Below, piece by piece: positions 41,409-50,107 of a DNA stretch of 64,000 nt. The notes below the pieces were generated by a model. It was given only the letters and a program-made list of their open reading frames with translations, did no database searches and was not told where the DNA came from. The DNA is from DASQMT01 sp963839615 (lineage in GTDB: Bacteria > Actinomycetota > Thermoleophilia > Solirubrobacterales > Solirubrobacteraceae): contig CAWIVY010000011.1 in assembly GCA_963839615.1 (NCBI GenBank), forward strand, positions 248,001 through 312,000, given 5' to 3'. Position numbers and translations under genes: made by a program. Each line of letters starts with the position of its first letter. Positions within the stretch are counted from its first letter, which is position 1.

Positions 41409-41539
41409 TGTCCTAGGGTCCGCGGCCGTACGGCTCGCCCTTGCGGGCGCTCCTGAGCGCGCTTCCCCTGGAACCTTTTGTAAAGCCCCATCAGGGTAAT
41501 CGTTTCTCCGCCGGTCGGAAGTGGTCGCTCGACGAATGA

Positions 41540-42457
41540 TCAAATCGCGGCGCCCGGCGCGTGGACGCGCCCTGCGACGGCCGCAGCCGTCGCCGCGTTG
41601 ATGTCGACGGTGTCGCGCACGTCGTCGGCGTAGCCGCCGGCCAGGACGACGCAGACGGCCGCATCCGCGTCCAGCAGCCGGTCGAGCACCAGCTTGTCGC
41701 GCGCCAGCAGGCCCGGCTTGCTGAGCGCGAGCCGGCCGAGCCGGTCGCCCTCCCAGGGATCGGCGCCGGCGAGGTAGAAGGAGAAGTCGGGCTGCGCGCG
41801 CTCCAGCGCGAAGTCGAGCGCCTCGGTCAGCGCGCGCAGGTAGCGCCCGTCGCCCGTGCCGGAAGCGATGTCGACGTCGAGGTCGGAGGCGACGCGCGTG
41901 AACGGATAGTTGCGCGCGCCGTGGAGCGAGAGCGTGAACGTGCGCGGATCCTCGGCGAAGATGTCCGCCGTCCCGTCGCCCTGGTGCACGTCGCAGTCGA
42001 CCACGAGCACCCGGTCGGCGAGCCCGTCGCGCCGCAGCGCCGCGGTCGCCACCGCGACGTCGTTGAAGAGGCAGTAGCCGCGGGCGAAGTCGCGTCCGGC
42101 GTGGTGCGTGCCGCCGCCGAGGTTCATCGCGACGTCGTGCTCGACCGCGTGGCGAGCGGCCGCGATCGTGCCCGTGACCGAGCGGCGCCCGCGCTCGACC
42201 AGCTCGCGCGACCACGGCAGGCCGAGGCCGCGCTCCTCGCGGACCGTGAGACAGCCTTCGCGTATGCGCGAGAGCAAGCCGTGGTCGTGGACGGCGGCGA
42301 GCTCGTCCCATCCCGCTGGGCCGGCTTCCAGGACCTCGTCCGGCGCCGCCAATCCGTCCGCGACCACCCGCTCGGCCAGCAGCCCGTACTTCTCGAGCGG
42401 GAACGAATGGTGCGGCGGCAGCGGGAAGCGCCAGCGATGGTGGGTCCAGACGACCAC
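41540..42457 (-). CDS. Histone deacetylase superfamily protein
   Basis: The 305-residue zinc hydrolase family protein has AAVHDHGLLSRIREG near the start, the charge-relay His pair in GGGTHHAGRDFA, and zinc ligands in VVDCDVHQGDGTADI and SFYLAGADPWEGDRLG. In bacteria these act on small acetylated substrates such as polyamines or acetoin-pathway compounds. The start is a GTG (VVWTHHRWRF). It is divergent from the SDR gene with only 21 nt between the two start codons, so the promoters must overlap the coding ends. Confidence 0.9.
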   Translation of the reverse strand: MVVWTHHRWRFPLPPHHSFPLEKYGLLAERVVADGLAAPDEVLEAGPAGWDELAAVHDHGLLSRIREGCLTVREERGLGLPWSRELVERGRRSVTGTIAAARHAVEHDVAMNLGGGTHHAGRDFARGYCLFNDVAVATAALRRDGLADRVLVVDCDVHQGDGTADIFAEDPRTFTLSLHGARNYPFTRVASDLDVDIASGTGDGRYLRALTEALDFALERAQPDFSFYLAGADPWEGDRLGRLALSKPGLLARDKLVLDRLLDADAAVCVVLAGGYADDVRDTVDINAATAAAVAGRVHAPGAAI

Positions 42458-42478
42458 TTACCGGGAACATTGATCGAC

Positions 42479-43282
42479 ATGGCCCTACCTCCTGCTTCGC
42501 TCGACAACACCGTCGTGGTCACCGGCGCGTCCGCCGGGATCGGTACCGAGCTCGCTCGCGAGCTCGCCAGGCGCAACTACAACCTCGTGCTGGTCGCGCG
42601 CCGCGCCGAGCGGCTGCGCGAGCTGGCCGACGAGCTACGGCTCGCGCACGGCGTCCACGCGGACGTCGAGACCGTCGACCTGACCGACGCGGACGCCCGG
42701 CGCGAGCTGTTCGCGCGGTTGGAGGCGGGCGAGCGCGAGGTCGCCGGCCTGTGCAACAACGCCGGCACCGGCACGGTGGCGACGCTGTTGAAGTCGGACC
42801 TCGAGCGCGAGCAGCAGATCGTGCGCCTGAACGTCGAGGCCGTGCACCATCTCACCGGCGCCTTCCTCCGGCCGATGGTCGAGCGCGGCGCCGGCGCGAT
42901 CCTCAACGTCGCGTCGACGGCCGCGTTCCAGCCGCTGCCCGGCTTCGCCACCTATGCGGCGACGAAGGCGTTCGTCCAGTCCTTCTCCGAGGCGGTGCAC
43001 GCCGAGCTGGGCGGAACCGGGGTCAGCGTGACCTGCCTCTGCCCCGGGTTCACCCACACGGAGTTCGGCGAGAACGCGGGCGCCCGCGAAGCGGAGGAGG
43101 CGATGCCCGAGTTCCTCTGGATGGAGGCGCCCGACGTCGCGCGCACGGGGATCGACGCGATGGTGGCGGGGCGCCGGAGCGCGATCCCGGGCCTGCTCAA
43201 CCGGGCGAGCATGATCGGCGGCCGGATCACGCCGCGCTCGCTGCTGCTGCCGATCGTGCGCCAGGTCAACAGCCGCCGCTAG
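42479..43282 (+). CDS. Short-chain dehydrogenase/reductase (SDR, DltE/YqjQ-like)
   Basis: The 267-residue NAD(P)-dependent enzyme starts MALPPASLDNTVVVTGASAG. It has TGASAGIG for cofactor binding, LCNNAGTGTVATLL, catalytic Ser in NVASTAAFQPLPG and Tyr-x3-Lys in ATYAATKAFVQSF. The PGFTHTEFGENAG segment is typical of the YqjQ/DltE-like subgroup. The stop overlaps that of the convergent acyl-CoA dehydrogenase gene. Fatty-acyl or keto substrates are plausible given the neighbours. Confidence 0.9.
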   Translation: MALPPASLDNTVVVTGASAGIGTELARELARRNYNLVLVARRAERLRELADELRLAHGVHADVETVDLTDADARRELFARLEAGEREVAGLCNNAGTGTVATLLKSDLEREQQIVRLNVEAVHHLTGAFLRPMVERGAGAILNVASTAAFQPLPGFATYAATKAFVQSFSEAVHAELGGTGVSVTCLCPGFTHTEFGENAGAREAEEAMPEFLWMEAPDVARTGIDAMVAGRRSAIPGLLNRASMIGGRITPRSLLLPIVRQVNSRR

Positions 43283-44400
43283 GCGGCGGCCGCCGCGTCC
43301 TGGACCCGCGCGGCCGTCAGCAGCTCCCCGGCGACGCGGTCGGCGGCGCCCGCGGTGCCGCCGAGCAGCCGCCGCGAGAGCTGCGCGCGGCGGAAGTACA
43401 GCGGCGCGTCGTGCTCCCACGTCGCCCCGATGCCGCCGTGCACGGAGATCTGCGCGCGCGCGGCATGGTCGAGCGCCTTGCCGGCCGCGAGCCTGAACGC
43501 CGACGCCGCGAGCGGGAACTCCTCCGGCTTGTCCTGTGCCGCCCAGCCCGTGTAGTACATCAGCGAGCGGGAGTTGTCGAGCCCGCGCAGCATCTCCACC
43601 AGCTCGTGCTTGACCGCCTGGTAGGAGCCGATCGCGCGCCCGAACGTGTGGCGCTCCTTCGCGTAGGCGACGCTCGTGGCGAGTGCGACGTCGACCGCGC
43701 CGACAGCCTCGGCGCCGATCAGCGCCTGGGCGATGTACCAGGCGGCCGCGGTGTCGCGCTCGCCGAGCTCGAGCAGCGTGCCGGGCGCGCCGTCGAACCC
43801 GACGTGCCCGAGCGAGCGCGTCACGTCGTAGGTGGTCGCCGGCTCGACGGTCGCGTCGGCCGCGTGCACGTGCGCCGCGCGGCCATCGTCGAGCACCACG
43901 ACCAGGTGCTCGGCGCCGGGCGCGTCCGGCACCCAGGACACGGTGCCCGTCACCTTGCCGTCCGCGTACGCGGGCGCCGGGGAGCGCGTGATGCCGATCG
44001 CCGGATCGACGCTCCAGCCGTCGCCGAGGTCGGTCGGCGGCCGCGCGGGCACGAAGGCGGCGCGCGTCTCGCCGGCAGCCAGGGCGCCGATCACGTCGGT
44101 CGCGCCGGCGCGGTCGAGCAGGAACGTCGCCGGCAGGTGGCCGAGCAGCGGCACGCCGGCGAGCACGCGGCCGAGCTCCTCGAACACGAGCATCGCCTCG
44201 AGCGTGCTCAGCTCGGCGCCGCCGTTGGCCTCGGACACCAGCAGCCCCGGCCAGCCGGCCTCGACCGCGGCCGGCCAGAGGTCCGGCAGCGCGGCGCCGT
44301 CCAGCGCCTCGCGCGCGGCCTCGACCGTCTTGACGCGCGAGAGCGCGCCGCGGGCGGCCTCCTTGAGGAACTCCTGCTCGTCGGAGAGGGCGAAGTTCAT
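43279..44400 (-). CDS. Acyl-CoA dehydrogenase (second subunit of a pair)
   Basis: The 373-residue FAD enzyme begins MNFALSDEQEFLKEAARGAL and shows ACAD features: LVFEELGRVLAGVPLLGHL, the middle beta domain (GKVTGTVSWVPDAPGAEHLV) and the C-terminal helical domain with SYQAVKHELVEMLRGLDNSR and QISVHGGIGATWEHDAPLYF. It is slightly shorter and more divergent than the following partner and overlaps it by 4 nt. Such two-gene ACAD sets often form heteromers acting on bulky acyl-CoAs, for example sterol side chains; the exact substrate is inference. Confidence 0.9.
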   Translation of the reverse strand: MNFALSDEQEFLKEAARGALSRVKTVEAAREALDGAALPDLWPAAVEAGWPGLLVSEANGGAELSTLEAMLVFEELGRVLAGVPLLGHLPATFLLDRAGATDVIGALAAGETRAAFVPARPPTDLGDGWSVDPAIGITRSPAPAYADGKVTGTVSWVPDAPGAEHLVVVLDDGRAAHVHAADATVEPATTYDVTRSLGHVGFDGAPGTLLELGERDTAAAWYIAQALIGAEAVGAVDVALATSVAYAKERHTFGRAIGSYQAVKHELVEMLRGLDNSRSLMYYTGWAAQDKPEEFPLAASAFRLAAGKALDHAARAQISVHGGIGATWEHDAPLYFRRAQLSRRLLGGTAGAADRVAGELLTAARVQDAAAAA

Positions 44401-45599
44401 GCCACCGCCTCGCGTTCCTTCGCACGCAGCTCGGAGAACGGGATCCCCTTGTCGAGCCGCGGCTCCGGCGGCAGGCCGAGCACGCGCTCGCCGACCATGT
44501 TGCGCAGGATCTCCTCGGTGCCGCCGGCGGACTTCAGCCCCGGCATGTCGGAGACGAGCTCGCCGAAGCGCTCGTGGGCGAGCCCCTCGGGCCCGAGCAC
44601 GTCGCAGATCAGGTCGCCGGCGGCGATCGCCGCCTTGATCGTGGTCACCTTCGCGAGCGCGCCCTCCGCGCCCGGGATCTGGCCCCGCTGCAGCGATGTG
44701 AGCATGCGGTAGCCCGTGAAGCGCAGCGCGAGGAACTCCGTCGCGATCTCGCCGAAGCGATGGCGCGTCTCGGCGTCGCGCGTGCACGCCTCGTCCTCGA
44801 GCAGCGCGTGGGCGAAGCGATCCGCGCGCCAGCCGAAGCCCTCGCCGCCGAGCCCGATCGTCACGCGCTCGAACATCAGCGTCGTCAGGCCGACTCCCCA
44901 GCCGCCGTCGACCGGGCCGACCTCCGAGCCCGGCTCGAGCCGCACGTCGTCGAAGAAGACCTCGTTGAAGTGCGCCTCGCCAGAGATCTGGCGCAGCGGC
45001 CGCACCGTCACGCCCTCGGCGTCCATCGGCACGATGAACATCGTCAGGCCCTTGTGCTTGGGCAGGTCGGGGTTCGTGCGCGCCATCAGCAGCCCGAAGG
45101 CGGCGTGCTGCGCGTTCGTCGTCCAGACCTTCTGGCCCGAGAGGCGCCAGGAGCCGTCCTCCTGCTTGGTCGCGCGAGTCTGGACGCCCGCGAGGTCCGA
45201 GCCGGCTGCCGGCTCGGAGAAGAGCTGGCACCAGACCTCGTCGGCGGTCAGCATCGGGACGAGGTGGCGCTGCTTCTGCTCCTCGGACCCGTGCGCGATC
45301 AGCGTCGGGCCGAGCATGCCGACGCCGATGATGTCGAAGATCCCGGGCACGCCGGCGCGGCCGATCTCCTGGTTGACGACGACCTGCTGCAGCGGACCGA
45401 GCCCGGCGCCGCCGTAGTCGGCCGGCCACGTGACCGCTGCCAGGCCGCCCTCGGCCAGGCGGTGCTGCCACGCGCGCCGGGCCATCACGGACGCGTCGTC
45501 GTCCCCCCTGCTGTCCGGCGCCTCATGCTTGTGCTCGACGAGCCACGCGCGCACCTTCTCGCGATACTCGGCCAGCTCGGGGGTGTCGTTCAGGTCCAC
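44397..45599 (-). CDS. Acyl-CoA dehydrogenase (first subunit of a pair)
   Basis: The 400-residue FAD enzyme starts at GTG (MDLNDTPELAEYREKVRAWL), preceded by GGGAGG. Conserved blocks are LAAVTWPADYGGAGLGPLQQ, WCQLFSEPAAGSDLAGVQTR, VWTTNAQHAAFGLLMARTNP and the C-terminal SAGGTEEILRNMVGERVLGL. It oxidises an acyl-CoA at C2-C3 and passes electrons to ETF. It is co-translated with the shorter ACAD. The dyad at 45617-45632 in its upstream region resembles TetR-type operators of acyl-CoA genes. Confidence 0.92.
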   Translation of the reverse strand: MDLNDTPELAEYREKVRAWLVEHKHEAPDSRGDDDASVMARRAWQHRLAEGGLAAVTWPADYGGAGLGPLQQVVVNQEIGRAGVPGIFDIIGVGMLGPTLIAHGSEEQKQRHLVPMLTADEVWCQLFSEPAAGSDLAGVQTRATKQEDGSWRLSGQKVWTTNAQHAAFGLLMARTNPDLPKHKGLTMFIVPMDAEGVTVRPLRQISGEAHFNEVFFDDVRLEPGSEVGPVDGGWGVGLTTLMFERVTIGLGGEGFGWRADRFAHALLEDEACTRDAETRHRFGEIATEFLALRFTGYRMLTSLQRGQIPGAEGALAKVTTIKAAIAAGDLICDVLGPEGLAHERFGELVSDMPGLKSAGGTEEILRNMVGERVLGLPPEPRLDKGIPFSELRAKEREAVA

Positions 45600-45616
45600 A
45601 GGCCACTGCCTCCCAT

Positions 45617-45632
45617 TGAACGCTCGAGTTCA
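45617..45632. promoter_or_regulatory. Putative TetR-type operator for the acyl-CoA dehydrogenase pair
   Basis: TGAAC and GTTCA are arranged as an inverted repeat around GCTCGA, in the 74-nt gap between the ACAD pair and the ROK kinase. TTGAACG-type half-sites are common for TetR regulators of fatty-acid genes in actinobacteria, but this dyad is short. Confidence 0.4.
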
Positions 45633-45673
45633 GGCGCGCACGCTAGCGGATCAGTGTGGGACCATCCGCCGGT

Positions 45674-46651
45674 ATGGCACGGTATGGCGGAATCGACCTC
45701 GGCGGCACGAAGATCCAGACGGTGGTCACCGACGACGCCCACGAGGTGCTCGGGTCGGCGCGCCATCCGACCCCCACGACGGGCGGCCCCGCCGACGTGA
45801 CGCTGGCGATGATCGCCGCGTTGCAGGAGGCCGCAGAGGACGCCGGCGTCAGTCGCGGCGAGCTGACCGCCGTCGGCGTCGGGACCCCGGGCGCCGTCGA
45901 CGACGAGGCCGGGACCGTGACCAGCGCGCGCAACCTGCCCGACTGGGAGGGCACGTACCCGCTCGCCGAGAAGCTCGAGACCGCCCTGCTCGCGCCGGTC
46001 GGTCTGTCCAACGACGTCAACGTGGCGACCAACGCGGAGTTCGAGCTCGGCGCGGGCAGGCCGTTCCAGTCGATCCTGGGCGTCTTCTGGGGCACCGGCG
46101 TCGGCGGGGGCGTGGTGCTCGACGGCCAGCTGTGGGAGGGCCGTGGCGCCGCGGGCGAGATCGGTCACATGGTCGTCAAGAGCGACGGCCGCACGTGCCC
46201 GTGCGGGCGGGTCGGCTGCATGGAGGCCTATGCGGGCCGTGGCGCGATGGAGGTGCGGGCGCGCGAGAAGGCCGACGAAGGCGAGAAGACCGTGCTCTTC
46301 GAGATCATGGAGGAGCGCGACAAGCCGCGGCTCTCCAGCGGGATCTGGGAGCGCGCGCTGGCGCGTGACGACAAGCTCGCCCATCAGCTCATCGACCGTG
46401 CCGTGGACGCGATCGGCGTCGGCGTCGCCTCGTCGCTGAACCTGCTCGACGTCGAGGCCGTGGTGATCGGCGGCGGGCTCGGGCTGCGCCTGGGCGAGCC
46501 CTACGTCGAGCGCATCCGCGAGGCGATCATGCCGCACCTGTTCGCGGACCACCGGCCGCCCGAGGTGCTGCTCGCTTCGCTCGGCGACCTCGGCGGCGCG
46601 ATCGGTGCGACGCTGCTGGCCGCCCAGCAGGCGCCGTTGCCCCAGCGGTGA
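45674..46651 (+). CDS. ROK family sugar kinase (glucokinase-like)
   Basis: The 325-residue kinase has the ATP site GIDLGGTKIQTVVTD, sugar-binding NDVNVATNAEFELG and GTGVGGGVVLDG, and the ROK zinc motif GRTCPCGRVGCMEAYAG after GEIGHM. There is no N-terminal DNA-binding domain, so it is an enzyme rather than a ROK repressor. Glucose or N-acetylglucosamine is the likely substrate. I chose the ATG at 45674 (MARYGGIDLGG) over upstream alternatives because it fits the family N-terminus. Confidence 0.9.
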   Translation: MARYGGIDLGGTKIQTVVTDDAHEVLGSARHPTPTTGGPADVTLAMIAALQEAAEDAGVSRGELTAVGVGTPGAVDDEAGTVTSARNLPDWEGTYPLAEKLETALLAPVGLSNDVNVATNAEFELGAGRPFQSILGVFWGTGVGGGVVLDGQLWEGRGAAGEIGHMVVKSDGRTCPCGRVGCMEAYAGRGAMEVRAREKADEGEKTVLFEIMEERDKPRLSSGIWERALARDDKLAHQLIDRAVDAIGVGVASSLNLLDVEAVVIGGGLGLRLGEPYVERIREAIMPHLFADHRPPEVLLASLGDLGGAIGATLLAAQQAPLPQR

Positions 46652-46660
46652 TCGCCCGGC

Positions 46661-47618
46661 CTACTCGTAGACCACGAGGTCCGGCGAGGGCCGCAGCCGC
46701 AGCACCGCCGACGGGGACATCAGGCCGACGTCCTCCTCGTAGAACAGCTTGAAGCCCTGGTGGAAGCTCCTCGCCGCGCGCGTGAACGCCTTGTACTTCG
46801 AGACCTTGACCGGCCGCGTGCCGAAGCCGTCGGCGTTCAGGACCATCGCCAGCTCGTCGCGGCGCTGGAGCGCGCGTCGTCGACCATGTCGTCGGTGAAC
46901 TGGTGCACGACGAAGAGCTTCTGCGGCAGCTTCTCGCGTCGCGACGAGCTGCGCGAGCCAGGCCGACGTGGCGTTGACCTCGCGCGCGTCGACGTGGCCG
47001 ATCACCTGTCCCGGTACCTCGCCGGCCGGTGACGCGCCACTCGGGGTCGAGCGCGAGCCCGACGTCGGGCTCGCGCAGCCAGCGCTCCAACCGCGTCGTC
47101 TCGGTGAAGAAGTCCGAGCGGCCGGGCTGGATGTCGAGCAGCAGCAGCATGTCGTGGCGCCGCGCGGCGCGCAGGTAGCGCCTGATCACGGTGTTGGGCT
47201 GGCGGCTGCGGTACATGCCGTCCTCGCCGGCGTCGGCGTTCGCGATCACGGCGATCAGCTCCATCGCCGGAAGCACCGGCCGGCTCCCGCGCTCATAGGC
47301 TCGCGCCTGCCTGGTGAGGCGCTCGGCGGCATGATCGGGCGTGCCGATCCCGAGCGCGCCGAGCTCGCGCGACTGCGGGGCGCCGTAGAACGCGACCACG
47401 CGCTTGTCCGGCAGCACGCGCCGCCCGCCGCGCGGCAGCTCGCGCGGTGCTTCGGTCGCGGTCCCTTGCCGCGCCGAGGGCGGGGCGGGATCGCCGTTGC
47501 CGGAGAACGCCCCGGTCGCCACGCCGATGCCGGCCAGCAGCACGACGAGACCGCCGCCGGCGACGAGCCGGCGGCGGAGATATACGCTGCGCGGCGTCGC
47601 GCCGCCTGGCTCCCCCAC
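46661..47618 (-). pseudogene. Exported hypothetical protein with three frameshifts
   Basis: The first frame starts MGEPGGATPRSVYLRRRLVA with a membrane anchor (about residues 18-38) and continues through RVVAFYGAPQSRELGALGIG and HDMLLLLDIQPGRSDFF. Frames then change at about 47027 (to GQVIGHVDAREVNATSAWLA), about 46942 (to KLPQKLFVVHQFTDDMVDD) and about 46880 (to LQRRDELAMVLNADGFGTR), ending LRLRPSPDLVVYE. The pieces join into one continuous, conserved-looking protein of about 318 residues. The 958-nt span is one base over a multiple of three, matching two insertions and one deletion. A TIM-barrel-like pattern is possible but no family is certain. Confidence 0.7.
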
Positions 47619-47628
47619 GGCGCGGCCT

Positions 47629-48603
47629 CTACCCGGCCGCGGACCGCGCGAATCGGAAACCGCGGTCGAGCAGGCGCTTCGCCTGGCGCCCTGGGTCGCG
47701 CGCGTGCAGCAGCACGACGCCGAGCCGCCTGCGTCCCCGCCGGGCCGTCGCGACGAGGCAGCGCCCGGCGGCGACCGTGTAGCCGGTCTTGACGCCGGTC
47801 GTGCCGCGGTAGCGCTCGCGCAGCAGCGGATTGGTGTTGTAGAGGTAGAGCTTGCGGCCCTTGATCGGGAACGGCAGGACCGCCGCCCGCCGCCGCACGA
47901 TCCGCGCCAGCCGCGGCGTGCGCAGCACCGCTCGCGCCAGCGCCGCGAGGTCGCCGGCGCACGAGTGGTTGCCGGCGTCGCGGAAGCCGCTCGGCGAGGA
48001 GAAGTGCGTGCAGGTCAGGCCCATCGCCGCGGCGCGCCGGTTCATCAGCCGCACGAAGGCGCGCACGCTGCCACCGCCCGCGCGCTGCGCCAGCGCGATC
48101 GCGGCGTCGTTGCCCGACGGCAGCAGCAGGCCGTGCAGCATCGTCTGCACGCCGATCAGCTTTCCGCGCGGCAACAGGCCGACGCCCGACCCGCGGTAGC
48201 GCAGCGTCTCGGCGGTGATCCGCACGCGACCGCGGCGCGGCACGCGGTCGACCACCACGAGCGCGGTCATCATCTTCGTCAGCGACGCGATCGGGAGCAC
48301 CTTCGACGGGCTGCGCCGCCACAGGACCTGCCCGCTGTCGAGGTCGAAGAGGAGGCCGGCGCGCGGTGGGTGGTCGAAGCTCACCCGCACGGCGTCGCGC
48401 GGCTCGTCGAGGCGCACCGCGAGCGGCGCCGGCGCGGTGCCCGTGCTCCCGAGCGGCGCCGGCCCGGTGGTGGGCAGCGGCGCCGGCGTGGCGGCGTCCG
48501 GCGTCGCGGGGCGGATGCCGCCCTCGTGGCCGAGCAGCAGGACGGCGCCCGTCGCGACCGCGGCCAGCGCGGCCAGCAGCGCGATCCGCCGCCGCCAGTA
48601 CAT
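47629..48603 (-). CDS. D-alanyl-D-alanine carboxypeptidase (S11 family, penicillin-binding)
   Basis: The 324-residue exported enzyme trims the terminal D-Ala from peptidoglycan peptides. It has a signal anchor (ALLAALAAVATGAVLLLG), an Ala/Pro-rich linker and the penicillin-binding motifs in order: SxxK in PIASLTKMMTALV, SxN in LLLPSGNDAAIALA and KTG in TTGVKTGYTVAAGR. It lacks the C-terminal beta-sandwich/amphipathic anchor of DacA, so it is held by its N-terminus. The ATG at 48603 is just before the anchor. It lies in a minus-strand group with rhomboid and lipoate genes. Confidence 0.9.
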   Translation of the reverse strand: MYWRRRIALLAALAAVATGAVLLLGHEGGIRPATPDAATPAPLPTTGPAPLGSTGTAPAPLAVRLDEPRDAVRVSFDHPPRAGLLFDLDSGQVLWRRSPSKVLPIASLTKMMTALVVVDRVPRRGRVRITAETLRYRGSGVGLLPRGKLIGVQTMLHGLLLPSGNDAAIALAQRAGGGSVRAFVRLMNRRAAAMGLTCTHFSSPSGFRDAGNHSCAGDLAALARAVLRTPRLARIVRRRAAVLPFPIKGRKLYLYNTNPLLRERYRGTTGVKTGYTVAAGRCLVATARRGRRRLGVVLLHARDPGRQAKRLLDRGFRFARSAAG

Positions 48604-48605
48604 CG

Positions 48606-48788
48606 CTAGCGGTCGTCCGGTGGTGGCGTGGCCAGCGCGCCGATAACCCCGACCGCGAACAGCACGAGGATCGCGAGCGAGATCACGACCAGCACGTCGG
48701 GCCCGCTCGAGAACAGCACGAACAGCGTCAGGAAGCCGAGCACGGCGATGAACACGAGCGCGGCGCCGAGTATCAGCGTGCGGCTCAA
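48606..48788 (-). CDS. Small two-helix membrane protein (TTG start)
   Basis: The 60-residue protein is nearly all hydrophobic: SRTLILGAALVFIAVLGFL and DVLVVISLAILVLFAVGVIG form two transmembrane helices joined by a short polar loop, with tail TPPPDDR. The only good start is a TTG overlapping the rhomboid TGA stop (TTGA), which implies translational coupling. It is a plausible small subunit or regulator of the rhomboid or the wall enzyme next to it. I recognise no family. Confidence 0.55.
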   Translation of the reverse strand: MSRTLILGAALVFIAVLGFLTLFVLFSSGPDVLVVISLAILVLFAVGVIGALATPPPDDR

Positions 48789-49501
48789 ACCCGCGCCCGC
48801 TCGATCTGCCCGCGCTGCTTGCGATCGTCGGCGAACAGCTTGATCGCCAGCAGGCCGAACACGAAGCCACCGATGTGCGCGAAGTACGCCACGCCGCCCC
48901 CCTCGCCGGCCGAACCGAGGTCGAAGTATCCGAACAGCAGCTGTTGCACGAACCAGAAGCCCAGGATCAACAGGGCGGGCAACTCGACGATGGTGAAGAA
49001 GAAGACGATGAAGATCACCGTGATCACGCGCGCCTGTGGGAACAGGAGCAGGTAGCCGCCGAGCACGCCCGCGACGGCGCCCGATGCGCCCAGGTTGGGG
49101 ACGGCCGAGTCCGCGTCGACGACGATCTGCAACGCGGTCGCCGCCAGCCCGCCGAGCAGGTAGAAGAGCACGAACTTCACCGGGCCCATGGAGTCCTCGA
49201 CGTTGTTGCCGAAGATCCACAGGAACAGCATGTTGCCGCCCAGGTGCAGGATCGACCCGTGCATGAACATCGAGGTGAGGACGGTCACGGCCGGCGACGG
49301 GTCCCCGGAGGCTGGACATTCGCTGCTGATCTCGCACGGAACCAGCGCGTAGAGATTGACCGGCCAGGGGGCCTCGCCGCTCTCGGGCAGACCAAGCGTC
49401 CCGCGTTGGAAGACGAAGTACACGATCACGTTCAGCGCGATCAGCGCCACGGTGACGACGGGGAAGCTCAGCGTCGGGATGTTGTCCTTGAGCGGGAACA
49501 A
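48785..49501 (-). CDS. Rhomboid family intramembrane serine protease
   Basis: The 238-residue polytopic protein has the rhomboid layout: an HGSILHLGGNMLFLWIFGNN block in helix 2, catalytic Ser in NLGASGAVAGVLGGYLL and catalytic His in YFAHIGGFVFGLLAIK. These proteases cut membrane-protein substrates within the bilayer. The start is a TTG directly after the preceding stop (TAG TTG), giving the common N-terminus FPLKDNIPTLSFP. The next gene starts inside its stop codon. The target protein is unknown. Confidence 0.9.
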   Translation of the reverse strand: MFPLKDNIPTLSFPVVTVALIALNVIVYFVFQRGTLGLPESGEAPWPVNLYALVPCEISSECPASGDPSPAVTVLTSMFMHGSILHLGGNMLFLWIFGNNVEDSMGPVKFVLFYLLGGLAATALQIVVDADSAVPNLGASGAVAGVLGGYLLLFPQARVITVIFIVFFFTIVELPALLILGFWFVQQLLFGYFDLGSAGEGGGVAYFAHIGGFVFGLLAIKLFADDRKQRGQIERARV

Positions 49502-50098
49502 CTAGCCGAGCGCCTCCGCCAGGCGCCTCCAGTCGTCCGGGCCGACCACGCCCAGCCGGCGGCCGTCCCGGTAGACGAGCATGTCGCCCTCCTCGACGCT
49601 CTGCTCGAACGCGCCGCCGATGTTGCCCGTGTGCGTCACGAGCACGATCGCCGAGCCCGGCGGCGCGCTCGTCATCCGGCGCAGCCTCCGGATCCGGCGG
49701 TCGTCGTCCGCGACCGTGCCGGTGACGCCGGGGGAGACGAGCGTCCTGTCGACCTCGGCTCTCCCGAACGCGATCTCCGCGGTCTCCTTCGCGCGGCACA
49801 GCGGGCTCGCGCGCACCTCGTCGACCGGCACCCCGAGCGCCTCCACGTCGCGCCCGATCGCCTGCGCCTGCGCGCGGCCCTCGTCGGAGAGGTTGCGCTG
49901 GCGCGAGCAGTCGCCCAGGACCTCGACCTCGTCGGTCGCCGTCTCGGTCTTGGCGTGGCGCATCACGAGCACCACGCCGCCGTTCGCGAGCGCCCTGGCG
50001 AGCGCGGCGTCCTTCGTGCCCGACGACGACGCGTCGTCGTCGTCCCCGCACCCGGCGAGCACGACCAGCGTGAGCAGGAAGGGCAGCGCGCGGCGCAC
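49502..50098 (-). CDS. Lipoprotein histidine phosphatase (SixA/phosphoglycerate-mutase-like)
   Basis: The 198-residue protein has a lipoprotein signal (LPFLLTLVVLAGCGDDDD, Cys about residue 17). Its histidine-phosphatase core has the phospho-accepting His in VLVMRHAKTETATD, the second Arg region in RASPLCRAKETAEIA and the second His in IVLVTHTGNIGG. It is therefore exposed outside the membrane. The substrate is unknown and could be a phosphorylated surface metabolite. It is 9 nt after lipA and immediately before the rhomboid gene. Confidence 0.85.
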   Translation of the reverse strand: MRRALPFLLTLVVLAGCGDDDDASSSGTKDAALARALANGGVVLVMRHAKTETATDEVEVLGDCSRQRNLSDEGRAQAQAIGRDVEALGVPVDEVRASPLCRAKETAEIAFGRAEVDRTLVSPGVTGTVADDDRRIRRLRRMTSAPPGSAIVLVTHTGNIGGAFEQSVEEGDMLVYRDGRRLGVVGPDDWRRLAEALG

Positions 50099-50107
50099 GC
50101 CCGGAGG

